Counted from the stretch's first letter, positions 50,104-59,477 are shown. The stretch: 64,000 bases of DNA from Sphingomonas naphthae (GCF_028607085.1 NZ_CP117411.1:2790001-2854000); one strand, 5' to 3'. Notes: generated by a model from the letters alone, not told the origin. Translations and numbers: made by a program.

Positions 50104-53100
50104 TGAGGCGGCGGGCCATGCCGAGGCCGGCAAGCGCGTCGAGCACCGGACGCACGGTGGCGGCGCGCTTACCCTTGAAGCTGCGGGCGATGTCGCTCGC
50201 GCCAAGCGGCGCGGGCGCGGCGGCGAGAATCGACTGCACCGCGCCGACCTGCTCGGGCAAAGTCGCCGGCCACGGAATGACATTGCTGGCCGGCGCCACC
50301 GCGGCCTCGCCAAGGTCGAGCGTGGTCGCGACCGGCGCGTGGTAGCCGGGGTCCTGGAATTCGGAGCGCAGGTAGCGCACCATCCCGCGCGCCTCTTCGG
50401 CCGCACGCTCCTTGTTGAGCGCGACTAGGCGGTCGAGGATCGTCTCCTCGCCCAGCGTGCCGGCGCGATGCTCGTCGCCCCAGCCATAGGCATCCGCCAC
50501 TCCCTCGTCGATCGCGTGGTGATGCTGGCGGATCAGCGTGACGAGCCCGCGATCGTGTATGTCGCGCTCCTGCGGCGTGAGCGCACGGCCCTCGCGCAGC
50601 GCTTCGAGGACGTTGTAGAGCTTGGTGAGCGTCAGGTCTGCGTGCTCGGCGAGCACGCGCTTGCGGAGAGCGTCCAATGCTTCGGCATCCGCACGGATGC
50701 GAGCAGTCAGCGATCCGGAAACGTCTGCGGGGAAGGGAAACGGATCGAAGCATTCGCCGATGTTGTAGTTTAAATCGTTGCCGACACCTTGCTTAGCTCC
50801 CCAAGCGATGCTCCAAATAGAGTGAAACTTGGAGCTCAGCACCGCGAGCGCCAATGCATCCGAAAGCGCGAACGCCACCAAACGGCTCTCTGCGAGCGTG
50901 GTGATGTCAGTGAATGCGAACATGCGATGTTTCGCTGTCCGCGCGGTAATGACGTATCTATGAAGCCCGGAAAGAGCGGCTCTCAAGTCGTTCCTTGGTT
51001 CTCCATATATCCACCAGCGATCCCGATATGACTTGCGAGCATTTGTCTGACGCTGAGGTAGCACAGTCGCATGAAGATGCTGATAGAGGCGGGGATGCTC
51101 CTCAACGAGGTTCCGCTCCTCCAGTCCATAAGCATCGATCGTATATAGCCCTCTGCCACCGGACGTAAGATCGCGACCGCTTGTATAGGGCCGGATAATC
51201 GACGCGGATGCGGGCTCGAGATTAAGCAGGTTCTGACGTTCGAGTTTATCAATGATGAACCCCGACCCGATCAGGGTCGCTCCCAAGGACGCAAGCCCTG
51301 TGTTCGCCCGTAGCGGTTGAGCTGAGAGCAAATCGGCTCCCACCCGCAAGTTTGCTCCGACCACCCCTGTTTTTTCGCTCAGCACCTCGAGGCCCGGGAT
51401 TTTGCTCTCCGACTGAACTGCCAGCGCCTTCCCTGCTATCCTCCCGGAAGCAGCTACCGAGAGAGCAACCCGGACAGCTGCCGAGCCTGTTTCATCAATC
51501 CAAGGGTGATCGGCTATCGCGAAGGTGATCGAGAAATCCTGCATCCCGGCGAGGTGCTTCGCCAACACTTGCCGATTGAGGGTCTGTGTCAGCGAGTTTG
51601 TGGTGATGAAGCCAAAGCGCTTAGCTTCCCCTGCCTGAACAGCTCTTGCCGCGATCTCCCACCAGTACATGACGAAGTCGACGGACTGTGGAACTCGCCA
51701 AGCGCTAAAGAGCGCGTCCACGTAGCCACCGCCCAGTCGCTCCCGCATGCGCTTGTTGCCAATGAACGGCGGGTTCCCAACGATGAAGTCAGCCTTCGGC
51801 CACGTCGCCGCACGCGGATTGACGTAGCGATACACGTCTACCTGCGCCGCCTCGTCCGGAACTGGCTTGCCGGTGACCGGATGCGCCTTCATCGTCTCGC
51901 CGTCCCAGCGAGTGACGGTTGCGCCGGACGCGTCGCGCTCCAGCACGCGCTCGTCCCATGCGATCAGCGCGTCGCGGTTCTCGATGGTGCGGATGTCGCG
52001 TAGGATCGGTTCGGGCGGTGGACGGTCGGCACCGTTCACGCGGAAGTGCCACTGGAGATAGCCGATCCACAGCACCAGCTGCGCGATAGCGGCGGCGCGC
52101 GGGTTGATCTCGATGCCGAGGAAGTTCTCGGGCGTGATCGTGTGGCCGGTCAGCTCGGCGAGATACTGGTCGTCCCCGAGATCGACGAGGAGGTCGAGCA
52201 CCTCACCTTCCAGCTCTTTCATCCGCGCCATGGCGACGTAGAGGAAGTTGCCCGTGCCGCAGGCGGGATCGAGCACGCGAGTTTGGGCAAGGCGGGTATG
52301 GAAGGTCTCCACCGTGCGGCGCGCTTCCTCCGCCTTGCCCTGGTCAATGAGCTCCGACGCGGCGACGCGCACGCCCGCCCAGTCGGCGCGCAGCGGCTCG
52401 ATGATCGTCGGCCCGACCAGTCGCTCGACATAGGCGCGCGGCGTATAGTGGGCGCCGAGCTTGGCGCGTTCCTTGGGATTGAGCGCGCGCTCCAGCAGCG
52501 TGCCGAAGATGGCGGGCTCGACCTCGGTCCAGCGATGCTCGGCCGCCTGGATCAGCACCTCCAGCTCCTCGGCATCGAGCGGGATGGCGGTGCGATCCTT
52601 GAACAGATAGCCGTTGAACTTGCGGAGCGGCACGCCGAGCGCGGGGGAGAAGTCGCCCGCATCCATCGCCGCCCACAACGCGGTGAGCTGGTGCTCCAGG
52701 TGCTGCGGCGCCGCCCGCTGCGCCTTGAGCAGGTTGGTGAAGCTCTTCTCCGGGATCAGCCCGCTATCTTCCGCGAACATTGTGAAGAGCAGGCGCATGA
52801 GGAAGCCGCTGGTGCGCTCGGCGGTGTGGCCGCGCTTCTCCAGCCGGCGGGCGACGGTGGCGAGCAGGTCGGCAATATCGCGTGTGACGCGGGCCGCGCG
52901 GGCGGCGGGATCGAGGCTGGTGGGCACGTCCCAGATGGCTGCCAGCCGCTTGCGCACGTCTGGATCGCGCAGGTCGTCGAGCATGATCCGATAGCGTGAG
53001 CGATCGGGAAACTGGGCATACGATTTCCCCGTACCGGAGAAGTCGGAATAGACCTCTATGCAGTATCCGATATCGGCAACGAGCAGGAACGGCGGCCAGC

Positions 53101-53545
53101 CGTGGTCGGCGGGAAGCGCCTTGGCGTAGCGTTCGGCTTGGCCCTTGGCCTGCACCATCGCCTTCGCCCAACCCGGCGTGCCACGCTTCGCGGTGCCCCG
53201 CTTGAGACGCGCGAAGGCAGTCTGGCCAAACAGGTCGAGATCGTCTTCGCCGCGCTCCGCGGCGGCGCGATCGGCCTCGCTCCCTTGCTTCGCTTCGAGG
53301 ATGAAGGCGCCGCGCTTGTAGCAGTCGATCCGGCCGAAGCTGACCGTGCCGTCGCCGTTATCCTGGAACACGCGACGCTCGAAGACATAGTCGTTCTGGG
53401 CATCATCGGTGCGGCTGCCGCGCGGCGGTTCGACTCCGATCAGCCGGCACAGGCCGTTGATGAAGCTCTGAGTGTTCGCGAGCTCCGATCCACCTGTGTC
53501 GCGCCACTCCGCGATGAACTGTTCGACGTCAGAAGTCTCCCCCAT
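50081..53545 (-). CDS. MmeI-like single-chain restriction-methylase (type IIL/DrmMI-like)
   Basis: The 1154-residue protein begins MGETSDVEQFIAEW at ATG 53545. The N-terminal nuclease part has GRIDCYKRGAFILEAKQGS (D74, E84, K86: D-x9-ExK). A helical connector (about 200-380) is followed by the gamma-class N6-adenine MTase: motif I VLDPACGTGNFLYVA (about 425) and motif IV FIVGNPPFIG (about 589). The C-terminal ~450 residues form the target-recognition domain plus a helical tail. MmeI-type enzymes use one specificity domain for cutting and modification; DISARM DrmMI is related, but no other drm gene is here. The TRD-coding part (about 50.75-51.75 kb) is visibly lower in GC than the rest, suggesting domain exchange. 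Confidence 0.88.
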   Translation of the reverse strand: MGETSDVEQFIAEWRDTGGSELANTQSFINGLCRLIGVEPPRGSRTDDAQNDYVFERRVFQDNGDGTVSFGRIDCYKRGAFILEAKQGSEADRAAAERGEDDLDLFGQTAFARLKRGTAKRGTPGWAKAMVQAKGQAERYAKALPADHGWPPFLLVADIGYCIEVYSDFSGTGKSYAQFPDRSRYRIMLDDLRDPDVRKRLAAIWDVPTSLDPAARAARVTRDIADLLATVARRLEKRGHTAERTSGFLMRLLFTMFAEDSGLIPEKSFTNLLKAQRAAPQHLEHQLTALWAAMDAGDFSPALGVPLRKFNGYLFKDRTAIPLDAEELEVLIQAAEHRWTEVEPAIFGTLLERALNPKERAKLGAHYTPRAYVERLVGPTIIEPLRADWAGVRVAASELIDQGKAEEARRTVETFHTRLAQTRVLDPACGTGNFLYVAMARMKELEGEVLDLLVDLGDDQYLAELTGHTITPENFLGIEINPRAAAIAQLVLWIGYLQWHFRVNGADRPPPEPILRDIRTIENRDALIAWDERVLERDASGATVTRWDGETMKAHPVTGKPVPDEAAQVDVYRYVNPRAATWPKADFIVGNPPFIGNKRMRERLGGGYVDALFSAWRVPQSVDFVMYWWEIAARAVQAGEAKRFGFITTNSLTQTLNRQVLAKHLAGMQDFSITFAIADHPWIDETGSAAVRVALSVAASGRIAGKALAVQSESKIPGLEVLSEKTGVVGANLRVGADLLSAQPLRANTGLASLGATLIGSGFIIDKLERQNLLNLEPASASIIRPYTSGRDLTSGGRGLYTIDAYGLEERNLVEEHPRLYQHLHATVLPQRQTNARKSYRDRWWIYGEPRNDLRAALSGLHRYVITARTAKHRMFAFTDITTLAESRLVAFALSDALALAVLSSKFHSIWSIAWGAKQGVGNDLNYNIGECFDPFPFPADVSGSLTARIRADAEALDALRKRVLAEHADLTLTKLYNVLEALREGRALTPQERDIHDRGLVTLIRQHHHAIDEGVADAYGWGDEHRAGTLGEETILDRLVALNKERAAEEARGMVRYLRSEFQDPGYHAPVATTLDLGEAAVAPASNVIPWPATLPEQVGAVQSILAAAPAPLGASDIARSFKGKRAATVRPVLDALAGLGMARRLNDGRYAA

Positions 53546-53989
53546 GTGAGCACCTTAGGGTGTTGAAAGTGCCCTGAGCAACACGGCAGTGACGACAGCG
53601 GCAAGCAGTTTGGCGGTTTCCTCACGGGGGATGAACGGGTGTCCAGTTCTGGAAAGGGGCTGAGCGGCGCTGGGCGTCCGGGTGTGGGTCAATTCGCCGA
53701 ACGAAGATGGAGGAATTTCCCTACCAAATCACGCCGTCCCGCAGCGGATGCTTGTTCGCGGCGTTCGCTAGCGGCACGCAGGCGCGACTGGCCGATCAAC
53801 CCTAGGATGGCTCTCGCTGCGAGGGTCGTTTCATAAGCCATCCCCTCATCAATCTAGGTGGATCGGAACTCGCGACCGATCCTCGTTTCAAGCAAACGGG
53901 CCATCTCGCCACGATAGACGGTTTCGTCGAATCCAATTGCTCAAGAAGCGGACGTGCTGCGCCAAGGCAAGGCTTGGCGCAGCCGTTCA
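53546..53989. other. Gap between defence island and stress genes
   Basis: A 444-bp stretch without a supported gene. It contains the upstream region of the MmeI-like gene and, at 53957-53982, a long hairpin. It probably marks the edge of the defence island; no tRNA or attachment repeat was found. Confidence 0.4.
53957..53982 (-). terminator. Hairpin after the general-stress gene, candidate terminator
   Basis: A perfect 10-bp stem CTGCGCCAAG/CTTGGCGCAG with a 6-nt loop lies 7 bp after the leftward stop at 53990. No T-tract follows. Confidence 0.45.
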
Positions 53990-54619
53990 TCAATACCGGT
54001 CGGTCGTGGCGACCGTCGAGTAGCGGGTCCGCTCGCGATCGACTTCGTCGCTCGTATAGGCCGGGGCGTCCGCGTCGAAGCTCGTCCAGCCGGATTCGCG
54101 ATACGCGGCACCGCGAACCGACGTGTCGACCGCCTTGTTTCGATCCAGCACCGCTTCGGCTTGCGCAGCTTGATCGTCCGGCACCTTCGCGCTCACCAGC
54201 GTGCCGCCACGGCGGACGCCTTCGGAATAAACGTTGGAGTCTTCGTCCGAATGACCCGCGTTCTTGAGCGCGCCCACGAGGCTGCCGGTGGCCGCACCAC
54301 CGACCGCGCCGATGCCGGCGCCGGCCGCCGTCGCTGCCAACCAGCCGGCTGCGACGATCGGACCGAGGCCAGGAATGGCGAGAAGTCCGAGGCCGGCCAG
54401 CAATCCGCCCGCCCCACCGAGCAGCGCACCCGTCGTGGTGCCGCGGGTGACGTCGCCGTCATCGTTGATGCCGTCGTGCCCGTCGGTGTCGTGGTGGCCG
54501 TGCGCGTTGTTGGCGACGATGCTGATGTCGCTATGATCGATCCCGAACGCTTCGAGATCGCGAACTGCAGTCGTGGCATCTGAGTAGTCGTCGAACAGAC
54601 GTGTGATTGTCTTGGACAT
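53990..54619 (-). CDS. General-stress glycine-zipper protein
   Basis: The 209-residue protein begins MSKTITRLFDDYSDATTAVRDLEAFG, the 'flipping' YflT/general-stress 17M-like beta-alpha unit. A hydrophobic glycine-zipper segment follows (about 64-118: GALLGGAGGLLAGLGLLA ... GAVGGAATGSLVGALKNAG), then a second beta-alpha unit (GTLVSAKVPDDQAAQAEAVLD) and a polar tail. The layout suggests membrane association with two similar cytoplasmic domains. It is common in sphingomonads under general-stress control. It follows the PepSY-like gene by 22 bp and probably shares its transcript. Confidence 0.82.
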   Translation of the reverse strand: MSKTITRLFDDYSDATTAVRDLEAFGIDHSDISIVANNAHGHHDTDGHDGINDDGDVTRGTTTGALLGGAGGLLAGLGLLAIPGLGPIVAAGWLAATAAGAGIGAVGGAATGSLVGALKNAGHSDEDSNVYSEGVRRGGTLVSAKVPDDQAAQAEAVLDRNKAVDTSVRGAAYRESGWTSFDADAPAYTSDEVDRERTRYSTVATTDRY

Positions 54620-54641
54620 TATCGTTCTCCGGTAATCGGGA

Positions 54642-54947
54642 TCAATGGACGGTGACGTTGCCCTTGTAATCGAGCGCGACGTTCACCTTGCCGCCGTCCT
54701 TGGTGGCCGTTCCCTGCCAGACGCCATTCTTGTTTTTCGCCAGCCCGCTTACGTTCGCGTAGCCGGCCTTTTCGATCCGACCGCGCGCCTGCGACTCCGT
54801 GAAGGAGTTGCGCCCCTTCGCCGCCATCGTGGTCGTGTGCGCGGTGGCATCCTTGACCGCGGGATTGTGCGAGCTTGTGTCGGCCTGGGCGAAGGCGCCC
54901 GTTGCCAGCGTGGTCGCCATTGCGGCGACCAGGATCTTCCTGTGCAT
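54642..54947 (-). CDS. Secreted PepSY-like small protein
   Basis: Start ATG 54947 behind GGAGAGAAAG gives 101 aa; an upstream ATG adds residues before the signal peptide and is unlikely. The signal peptide is MHRKILVAAMATTLATGAFAQA, with cleavage probably after AFA. The mature part has FTESQARGRIEKAGYANVSGL, then GVWQGTATKDGGKVNVALDY, the single alpha-beta-beta PepSY pattern. Periplasmic PepSY proteins may inhibit peptidases or bind ligands. It heads the operon with the general-stress glycine-zipper gene. Confidence 0.8.
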   Translation of the reverse strand: MHRKILVAAMATTLATGAFAQADTSSHNPAVKDATAHTTTMAAKGRNSFTESQARGRIEKAGYANVSGLAKNKNGVWQGTATKDGGKVNVALDYKGNVTVH

Positions 54948-55059
54948 CTTTCTCTCCTGTGACTCGCGTTCCATTGTCGCGAGCTCGACGGCCCAACGAT
55001 CGACAGGCGGGAACGGCGCCTAAGCAAAGCTACCGATGAATTTATGCGTCAGCGGCCGA

Positions 55060-55329
55060 TCAGCGAACCGATCCGCGACGAACCAGATTGATGATCGCGA
55101 GCAGGACGATGGCGCCCAGCAGCGAGACCAGGATCGTCTGGATGTTGATGACGCCGCTCGTGATCGGCGCGCCGCCGATCAGCGGCGTGACGACGAAGCC
55201 TGCGATGAGCGCGCCCACGATGCCGACCACGACATTCAGAATGATGCCCTGCTGACCATCTGTCCGCATGATCATGCTGGCGACCCATCCGATGAGTCCG
55301 CCGACGACGAGAAGGATGATGAGACCCAT
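55060..55329 (-). CDS. GlsB/YeaQ/YmgE family stress membrane protein
   Basis: Start ATG 55329 behind GGAGG gives 89 aa. Three hydrophobic segments with Gly motifs are seen: GLIILLVVGGLIGWVASMIM, GIILNVVVGIVGALIAGFVV and TILVSLLGAIVLLAIINLV. These are typical of the GlsB/YeaQ transglycosylase-associated family, small inner-membrane proteins of the general stress response. An EcfG-like signal (TGAAC-N16-TGTT) lies 67 bp upstream. Confidence 0.92.
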   Translation of the reverse strand: MGLIILLVVGGLIGWVASMIMRTDGQQGIILNVVVGIVGALIAGFVVTPLIGGAPITSGVINIQTILVSLLGAIVLLAIINLVRRGSVR

Positions 55330-55395
55330 GGTGTCCTCCATTTCCCCGAAGCGTGCAGCGGGATGCCGCGCGCTGTTGGTTGGTTAGGTCGCATC

Positions 55396-55420
55396 AACAG
55401 TCATGCGTCGGGGACGTTCA
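55396..55420 (-). promoter_or_regulatory. Weak EcfG-like promoter of the GlsB-type gene
   Basis: On the minus strand TGAAC-N16-TGTT has two mismatches to GGAAC-N16-CGTT. It is upstream of a gene family usually under EcfG control. Confidence 0.25.
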
Positions 55421-55540
55421 TTGCAGCTCCGAAGCCGCGGCCGGCGGCTTGATCCTCCTGTCACGGCGCTATTGGTAGATTTGTCGCGCAGCTGGGGCTG
55501 CCAATGGGGAACGCACACGCTCCTCGAACCTTGACGCCGC

Positions 55541-57028
55541 ATGACCGATGATTTCATCGAACGGCCGCGTTCCCCGACGCTTCATCACCTTGAGCAGCTG
55601 ATGTCGGGGCTCACTGCCGGGGTGATCCTCGTCGATCCTTCTGGCGTGCTCGTAAACGCCAACGCCGCCGCGTTGCGGATGCACGGTGTTGCGACACTGC
55701 AGGATCTGGGCACCACCGCCGACGATTACTGCCAGCGCTTCTGCCTGCGCTACCGAAACCACAACCGTCTGACGAAGCGCGAATATCCGATCATGCGAAT
55801 GCTGGCGGGGGAGAGCTTTCCCGACCTGGTCGTGGAGGTCGCACCGATCGGGACCAACGAGCCGCGCTGGACGCATGCGGTCCACGACGTGGTGATGGAC
55901 GAAGATGGGGGCGAGCCCGACTGCCTGGCGCTGGTCATCCAGGACGTATCCGAACGCTATGACGCCGAAGCGCGGTTCGAATCGATGTTTCAGGCGAACC
56001 CTGCACCCGCGCTCATCCTACGGCTCTCGGATCAGCGCTTCATCCGCGTCAATGCGGGCTTCGCCGATCTGTGCAGTTGCCCGCGCGATGCGATCGAAGG
56101 CCGCCATCTGCGCGATCTGGACATTCTCGCGCATGCGGACCGCCATGCATTTGTTGCGGAGCGTCTCGCAAGCGGCGCTACGATACCGCAAGTCGAGTCC
56201 GAGCTGCCGCTTCCCGATGGTTCGACACGGCTTGTCATCTTCGCGGGACAGCCGATCGAGGTTGCCGATCAGCCCTGCATGCTGTTCACGTTCGCCGATC
56301 TGGAGCCGCGGCGTAAGGCTGAGCACGCTCTCAGATCGAGCGAGCATCGCTCGACGACCATGTTCCGTCTGGCGCCGGTTGCGATGGCGGTGACTTCCGG
56401 AGCCGAAAACCGCATCGCCGAGGTCAACGAGGCGTTCGAGCGCATGTCGGGTTTTGCCACCGGCGAGCTCATTGGGCGGAGCGTGGACGATTTCCAGCTC
56501 TGGAATGACGCCGCGTTGCGCCGATCGATTGAGGAGGAGATAGAACGTCGCGGCGGTGTGCGGACATGCGACGTTCGCGTCCTTCCAAAGGACGGCGACC
56601 CGGTTGACTGCCTCGTCTCAGCGGAGGCGATCGACGTGAGAGGCGAGCGATGCGTGCTCTGGCTCTATCAGGACGTCACTTCGAGACGGCACAGCGAGCT
56701 GGAGCTCGTCCAGGCGATCGATGCCGTGATGAAGGATGCCAGCTGGTTCAGCCGCTCTATCATGGACAAACTGGCCACGCTCCGCGGACCAGGCGGTGCG
56801 ACGGCTCCGGCCGTCGCGGAACTCAGCAAGCGCGAGCGGGAAGTGCTGGAATTGCTTTGCGAAGGGCTGGACGACAAGGCGATCGCCAGCCAGCTCGACC
56901 TTTCCGGAAACACGGTGCGGAATCACGTTTCGCGTCTCTATGCGAAGATCGGTGTGAATCGACGCAGCGCAGCGGTGATCTGGGCACGAGAGCGAGGGAT
57001 CGGCGGTCGCGCCGGGGAGCCACGTTGA
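55541..57028 (+). CDS. Multi-PAS transcriptional regulator with LuxR HTH
   Basis: A 495-residue protein with three PAS domains (about 15-135, 145-260 and 270-390; e.g. GVILVDPSGVLVNANAAAL, PAPALILRLSDQRFIRVNAG and APVAMAVTSGAENRIAEVNEAF), a short helix, and a C-terminal LuxR/FixJ-type HTH: LSKREREVLELLCEGLDDKA ... LDLSGNTVRNHVSRLYAKIG (about 425-485). It has no receiver or transmembrane segment, so the PAS domains sense directly. The targets are unknown; neighbouring stress genes are candidates. Confidence 0.88.
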   Translation: MTDDFIERPRSPTLHHLEQLMSGLTAGVILVDPSGVLVNANAAALRMHGVATLQDLGTTADDYCQRFCLRYRNHNRLTKREYPIMRMLAGESFPDLVVEVAPIGTNEPRWTHAVHDVVMDEDGGEPDCLALVIQDVSERYDAEARFESMFQANPAPALILRLSDQRFIRVNAGFADLCSCPRDAIEGRHLRDLDILAHADRHAFVAERLASGATIPQVESELPLPDGSTRLVIFAGQPIEVADQPCMLFTFADLEPRRKAEHALRSSEHRSTTMFRLAPVAMAVTSGAENRIAEVNEAFERMSGFATGELIGRSVDDFQLWNDAALRRSIEEEIERRGGVRTCDVRVLPKDGDPVDCLVSAEAIDVRGERCVLWLYQDVTSRRHSELELVQAIDAVMKDASWFSRSIMDKLATLRGPGGATAPAVAELSKREREVLELLCEGLDDKAIASQLDLSGNTVRNHVSRLYAKIGVNRRSAAVIWARERGIGGRAGEPR

Positions 57029-57039
57029 CGGGGCTGGGC

Positions 57040-57177
57040 ACCAGCCGCCCCCGCGCCGCTGTTGCCCGCATCGACGACCGCGACCGAAAGAAGGAAGCGA
57101 CTGATGTAGATCGCGGCTGTCATCCCGGCGGGTCCCGCGCCGATAATTGGAACGTCGAAGGAGCCATTGGCGGGGAG
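57040..57177 (-). pseudogene. N-terminal remnant of a TrxB-like flavoprotein gene
   Basis: A short frame contains FDVPIIGAGPAGMTAAIYIS and RFLLSVAVVDAGNSG, the FAD-binding start of a TrxB-like enzyme, close to VVIGGGPAGLTAAIYLARF of the intact gene at 22336-23268. After about 45 residues the similarity ends in the stop region of the PAS-LuxR gene, and no redox CxxC or NADPH domain follows. It is a decayed paralogue or leftover of a rearrangement. Confidence 0.7.
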
Positions 57178-57363
57178 TGACCGCTCATCGAACTCGAGTT
57201 TATGGCGTCCTCGCGATGTCACTTGCTGCAAAGGGGCCAGCGGGCTGCCGGGTATGGCGCTAAACCATCGCACGCCGAGATGGGGCCACGCAGAAGGCTC
57301 GCTTCGCAAGTTCCGTCATCCGCGGCAGGCTTCCGTCGCCGCAGCCACGCGGCGGGGTCGAGC

Positions 57364-57388
57364 GGAACGCGAGACATGCCCGGCTGTT
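57364..57388 (+). promoter_or_regulatory. EcfG-like promoter of the 57422 gene
   Basis: GGAAC-N16-TGTT has an exact -35 and one mismatch in the -10, 33 bp before ATG 57422. Confidence 0.35.
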
Positions 57389-57421
57389 GAGCGGTCTCCA
57401 CACGAAAGCGAGGCGACGACC

Positions 57422-57730
57422 ATGAGCCGCATTCCTACAGACGACCTCGCACCCGAGACCGACAACAGCGAGCAGAGCGACGACGGGCAGGCGCAGGACG
57501 TCGCCGACGACGCCCTCGGGCTCAGCAGCGACCTCTCCGAGGACAGTGAGCATGGCGGACGGGCAAATCCGGCGGCGATCACTCCCGACGACGTGCCCGA
57601 TCTGGTCGACACCATGAACCAGATGGTCACCAGTGGTCGCATCGACAATGGCGCGTTCCGAGGCGAGCCGATGCACGATGACGAGGAAGACGGCCTCGGT
57701 CAGACTGACAGCGACGACGACAACGAGTAG
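57422..57730 (+). CDS. Acidic hypothetical protein (102 aa)
   Basis: The protein starts at ATG 57422: MSRIPTDDLAPETDNSEQSD, a highly acidic disordered first half, then ITPDDVPDLVDTMNQMVTSGRIDNGAF (a short ordered helix) and an acidic tail DDEEDGLGQTDSDDDNE. No family with known function is recognised. It is probably a soluble stress protein; it has an EcfG-like promoter. Confidence 0.7.
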   Translation: MSRIPTDDLAPETDNSEQSDDGQAQDVADDALGLSSDLSEDSEHGGRANPAAITPDDVPDLVDTMNQMVTSGRIDNGAFRGEPMHDDEEDGLGQTDSDDDNE

Positions 57731-57929
57731 ATCGCGCGGTTGCCGCTGCCTCGAATGGAGGCAGCGGCAACCGGGTTGGCATGGGCGAATGCCGCCGGCG
57801 ATATGATGTCGGAGTTTCGACAGCGGTTAGTCATCAGTCCGACTGCACCAGTTCGCTGCGGCTGGGATATGCAGCCGATACCGGGGGAGCATCCCTCTCG
57901 AGATCCTTGTTTGAGTGAAGGCCGGCACG

Positions 57930-59009
57930 ATGGCGATTTCCCGACAACGCGTCGAGAATGGCGGGTTCATTCTCTTTCTGGTCCTGATCACCGCGGGCCT
58001 GACGGCGGTTGTGTCCGGGTTCCTAACGGCGCTTCTCTGGGCAGGGCTCGCTGCCTTGCTCTTTCAACCGATCTTCCAGCGATTGCTCCGGCGGTGGCCC
58101 TCGCGCCGAAACACCTCCGCGGCGGTCACGATCCTGATAATCACGGTCGCGGTCGTGATACCCGCCCTCGTTCTGGCGAGCCTTGTGATCGAACAGGCCG
58201 CCGGCGTGTATGGCCAGATCCGTTCAGGGCAAATCAACTTCGCAGACTATTTTCTGCGGGTTCACAACGCATTGCCGCTGCGACTTCAGCACCTTTTGGA
58301 CAGCTCCGGCTTCGACACGTTCGAGCGGGCGCAGTCGCAGATATCAGAGGCCATCAGCGGCAGCATGAGCGTGCTTGCGCGCCGCGCCTTCGCTATCGGA
58401 GCCAATGCGGCTGCTCTCTTCCTTGCGTTCGGCGTCGGTCTCTACGTGACCTTCTTCCTGCTGCGGGATGGCGACACCATAGGACCTGCCGTCGTGAACG
58501 CCCTGCCGCTGGAGCCGTCGATCGCTCAGCGCCTGTCGGATAAGTTCGTCTCGGTAGTCCGGGCCACCATAAAGGGCTCCGGCGTCGTCGCTCTCGTCCA
58601 GGGCGCTCTAGGCGCGATCACCTTCTGGATCGTCGGCCTGCCGGCGGTGATCCTCTGGGGCATGCTGATGGCGGTGGCGGCTCTCCTACCCGCGATCGGA
58701 CCGACGATCATCTGGGGACCGGTCGCCGTATACCTCCTCGCGACCGGCGCGATCTGGCAGGCGATACTGGTGGTGTTGTCGGGTGTGCTTGTGATCGGCC
58801 TCGCGGACAACATCCTCAGGCCCATTCTCGTAGGTCGGGATACGGGCATCCCCGACTGGCTCGTCCTGGTGACAACCTTGGGCGGCATCGATCTTGTCGG
58901 CCTGAGTGGAATCGTGGTCGGACCTCTCGCGGGGGCCCTTTTCATCACCGGGTGGCAGATATTGGGCGAGCAGCGACGCGGAGTGAAGGCCGCCGCGCCG
59001 GCGGCCTAG
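57930..59009 (+). CDS. AI-2E family (UPF0118) transporter
   Basis: Start ATG 57930 gives 359 aa (GTG 57915 adds five residues). It has about seven to eight hydrophobic segments, beginning GGFILFLVLITAGLTAVV, with pairs near 60-95 and four at 205-345. The family signature is visible in VALVQGALGAITFWIVGLP and ALLPAIGPTIIWGPVAVYLL, and a late GGIDLVGLSGIVVGPLAGAL. The family includes AI-2 exporters and Na+/H+ antiporters; the substrate is unknown. It is a single gene. Confidence 0.9.
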   Translation: MAISRQRVENGGFILFLVLITAGLTAVVSGFLTALLWAGLAALLFQPIFQRLLRRWPSRRNTSAAVTILIITVAVVIPALVLASLVIEQAAGVYGQIRSGQINFADYFLRVHNALPLRLQHLLDSSGFDTFERAQSQISEAISGSMSVLARRAFAIGANAAALFLAFGVGLYVTFFLLRDGDTIGPAVVNALPLEPSIAQRLSDKFVSVVRATIKGSGVVALVQGALGAITFWIVGLPAVILWGMLMAVAALLPAIGPTIIWGPVAVYLLATGAIWQAILVVLSGVLVIGLADNILRPILVGRDTGIPDWLVLVTTLGGIDLVGLSGIVVGPLAGALFITGWQILGEQRRGVKAAAPAA

Positions 59010-59063
59010 GGTGACAGACGATTTAGGGGTCCAGCCGCCGCTCTCGGCGACTGGACCATGATA

Positions 59064-59477
59064 TCAATCCCGCAGGCTGTCCGGCACCACACCGCCGTTC
59101 TCGGCCAGTTTCGCGATGACTGCCTTCTGGAGAGCTATGTTCTGCTCGGCGGTGCCGTCGGCGCCGGCGCGGACGCCGAGTTCGTCGGCGAGTTCTTTTC
59201 GGGCGCCCAGACTGGAGTCGAGGTCCAGAAGATGCAGAAGATCGACGATGGACGTCTTGTAATTGCCGCCGCCGCCCTTCATCGCCGCCATCTCCCCCAG
59301 TACCGCGCCTACATCCACTTTGGCCGCAGGGGCGGCGGGCGCAGCAGGTGCCTGAGCCGCGGGAACTGCAACGGGAGCCGAAGGTGCGGGTGAGGTCGTG
59401 GGCGTGGTCGGCGCTGCGGGCGCTGGAGCTGAGGCATGATTGAAGATCTTGCTCATAATCGATCCGAAGATGCTCAT
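59064..59477 (-). CDS. DUF3597 family protein
   Basis: Start ATG 59477 gives 137 aa. MSIFGSIMSKIF is followed by a Pro/Ala-rich linker (about 15-50) and the DUF3597 domain: DVGAVLGEMAAMKGGGGNYKTSIVDLLHLLDLDSSLGARKELADELG. This is close to phage/LysM-associated domains and of unknown function, typical of stress-inducible sphingomonad genes. A GGAGC-N16-CGTT signal lies 47 bp upstream, back to back with the DUF4142 promoter. Confidence 0.9.
   Translation of the reverse strand: MSIFGSIMSKIFNHASAPAPAAPTTPTTSPAPSAPVAVPAAQAPAAPAAPAAKVDVGAVLGEMAAMKGGGGNYKTSIVDLLHLLDLDSSLGARKELADELGVRAGADGTAEQNIALQKAVIAKLAENGGVVPDSLRD

Noticed and set aside
34011-53545. Complete BREX or DISARM system
   Set aside because: No PglZ, BrxL/Lon, DrmA helicase, DrmB or DrmC-like gene is seen; only kinase and methylase parts resemble those systems.
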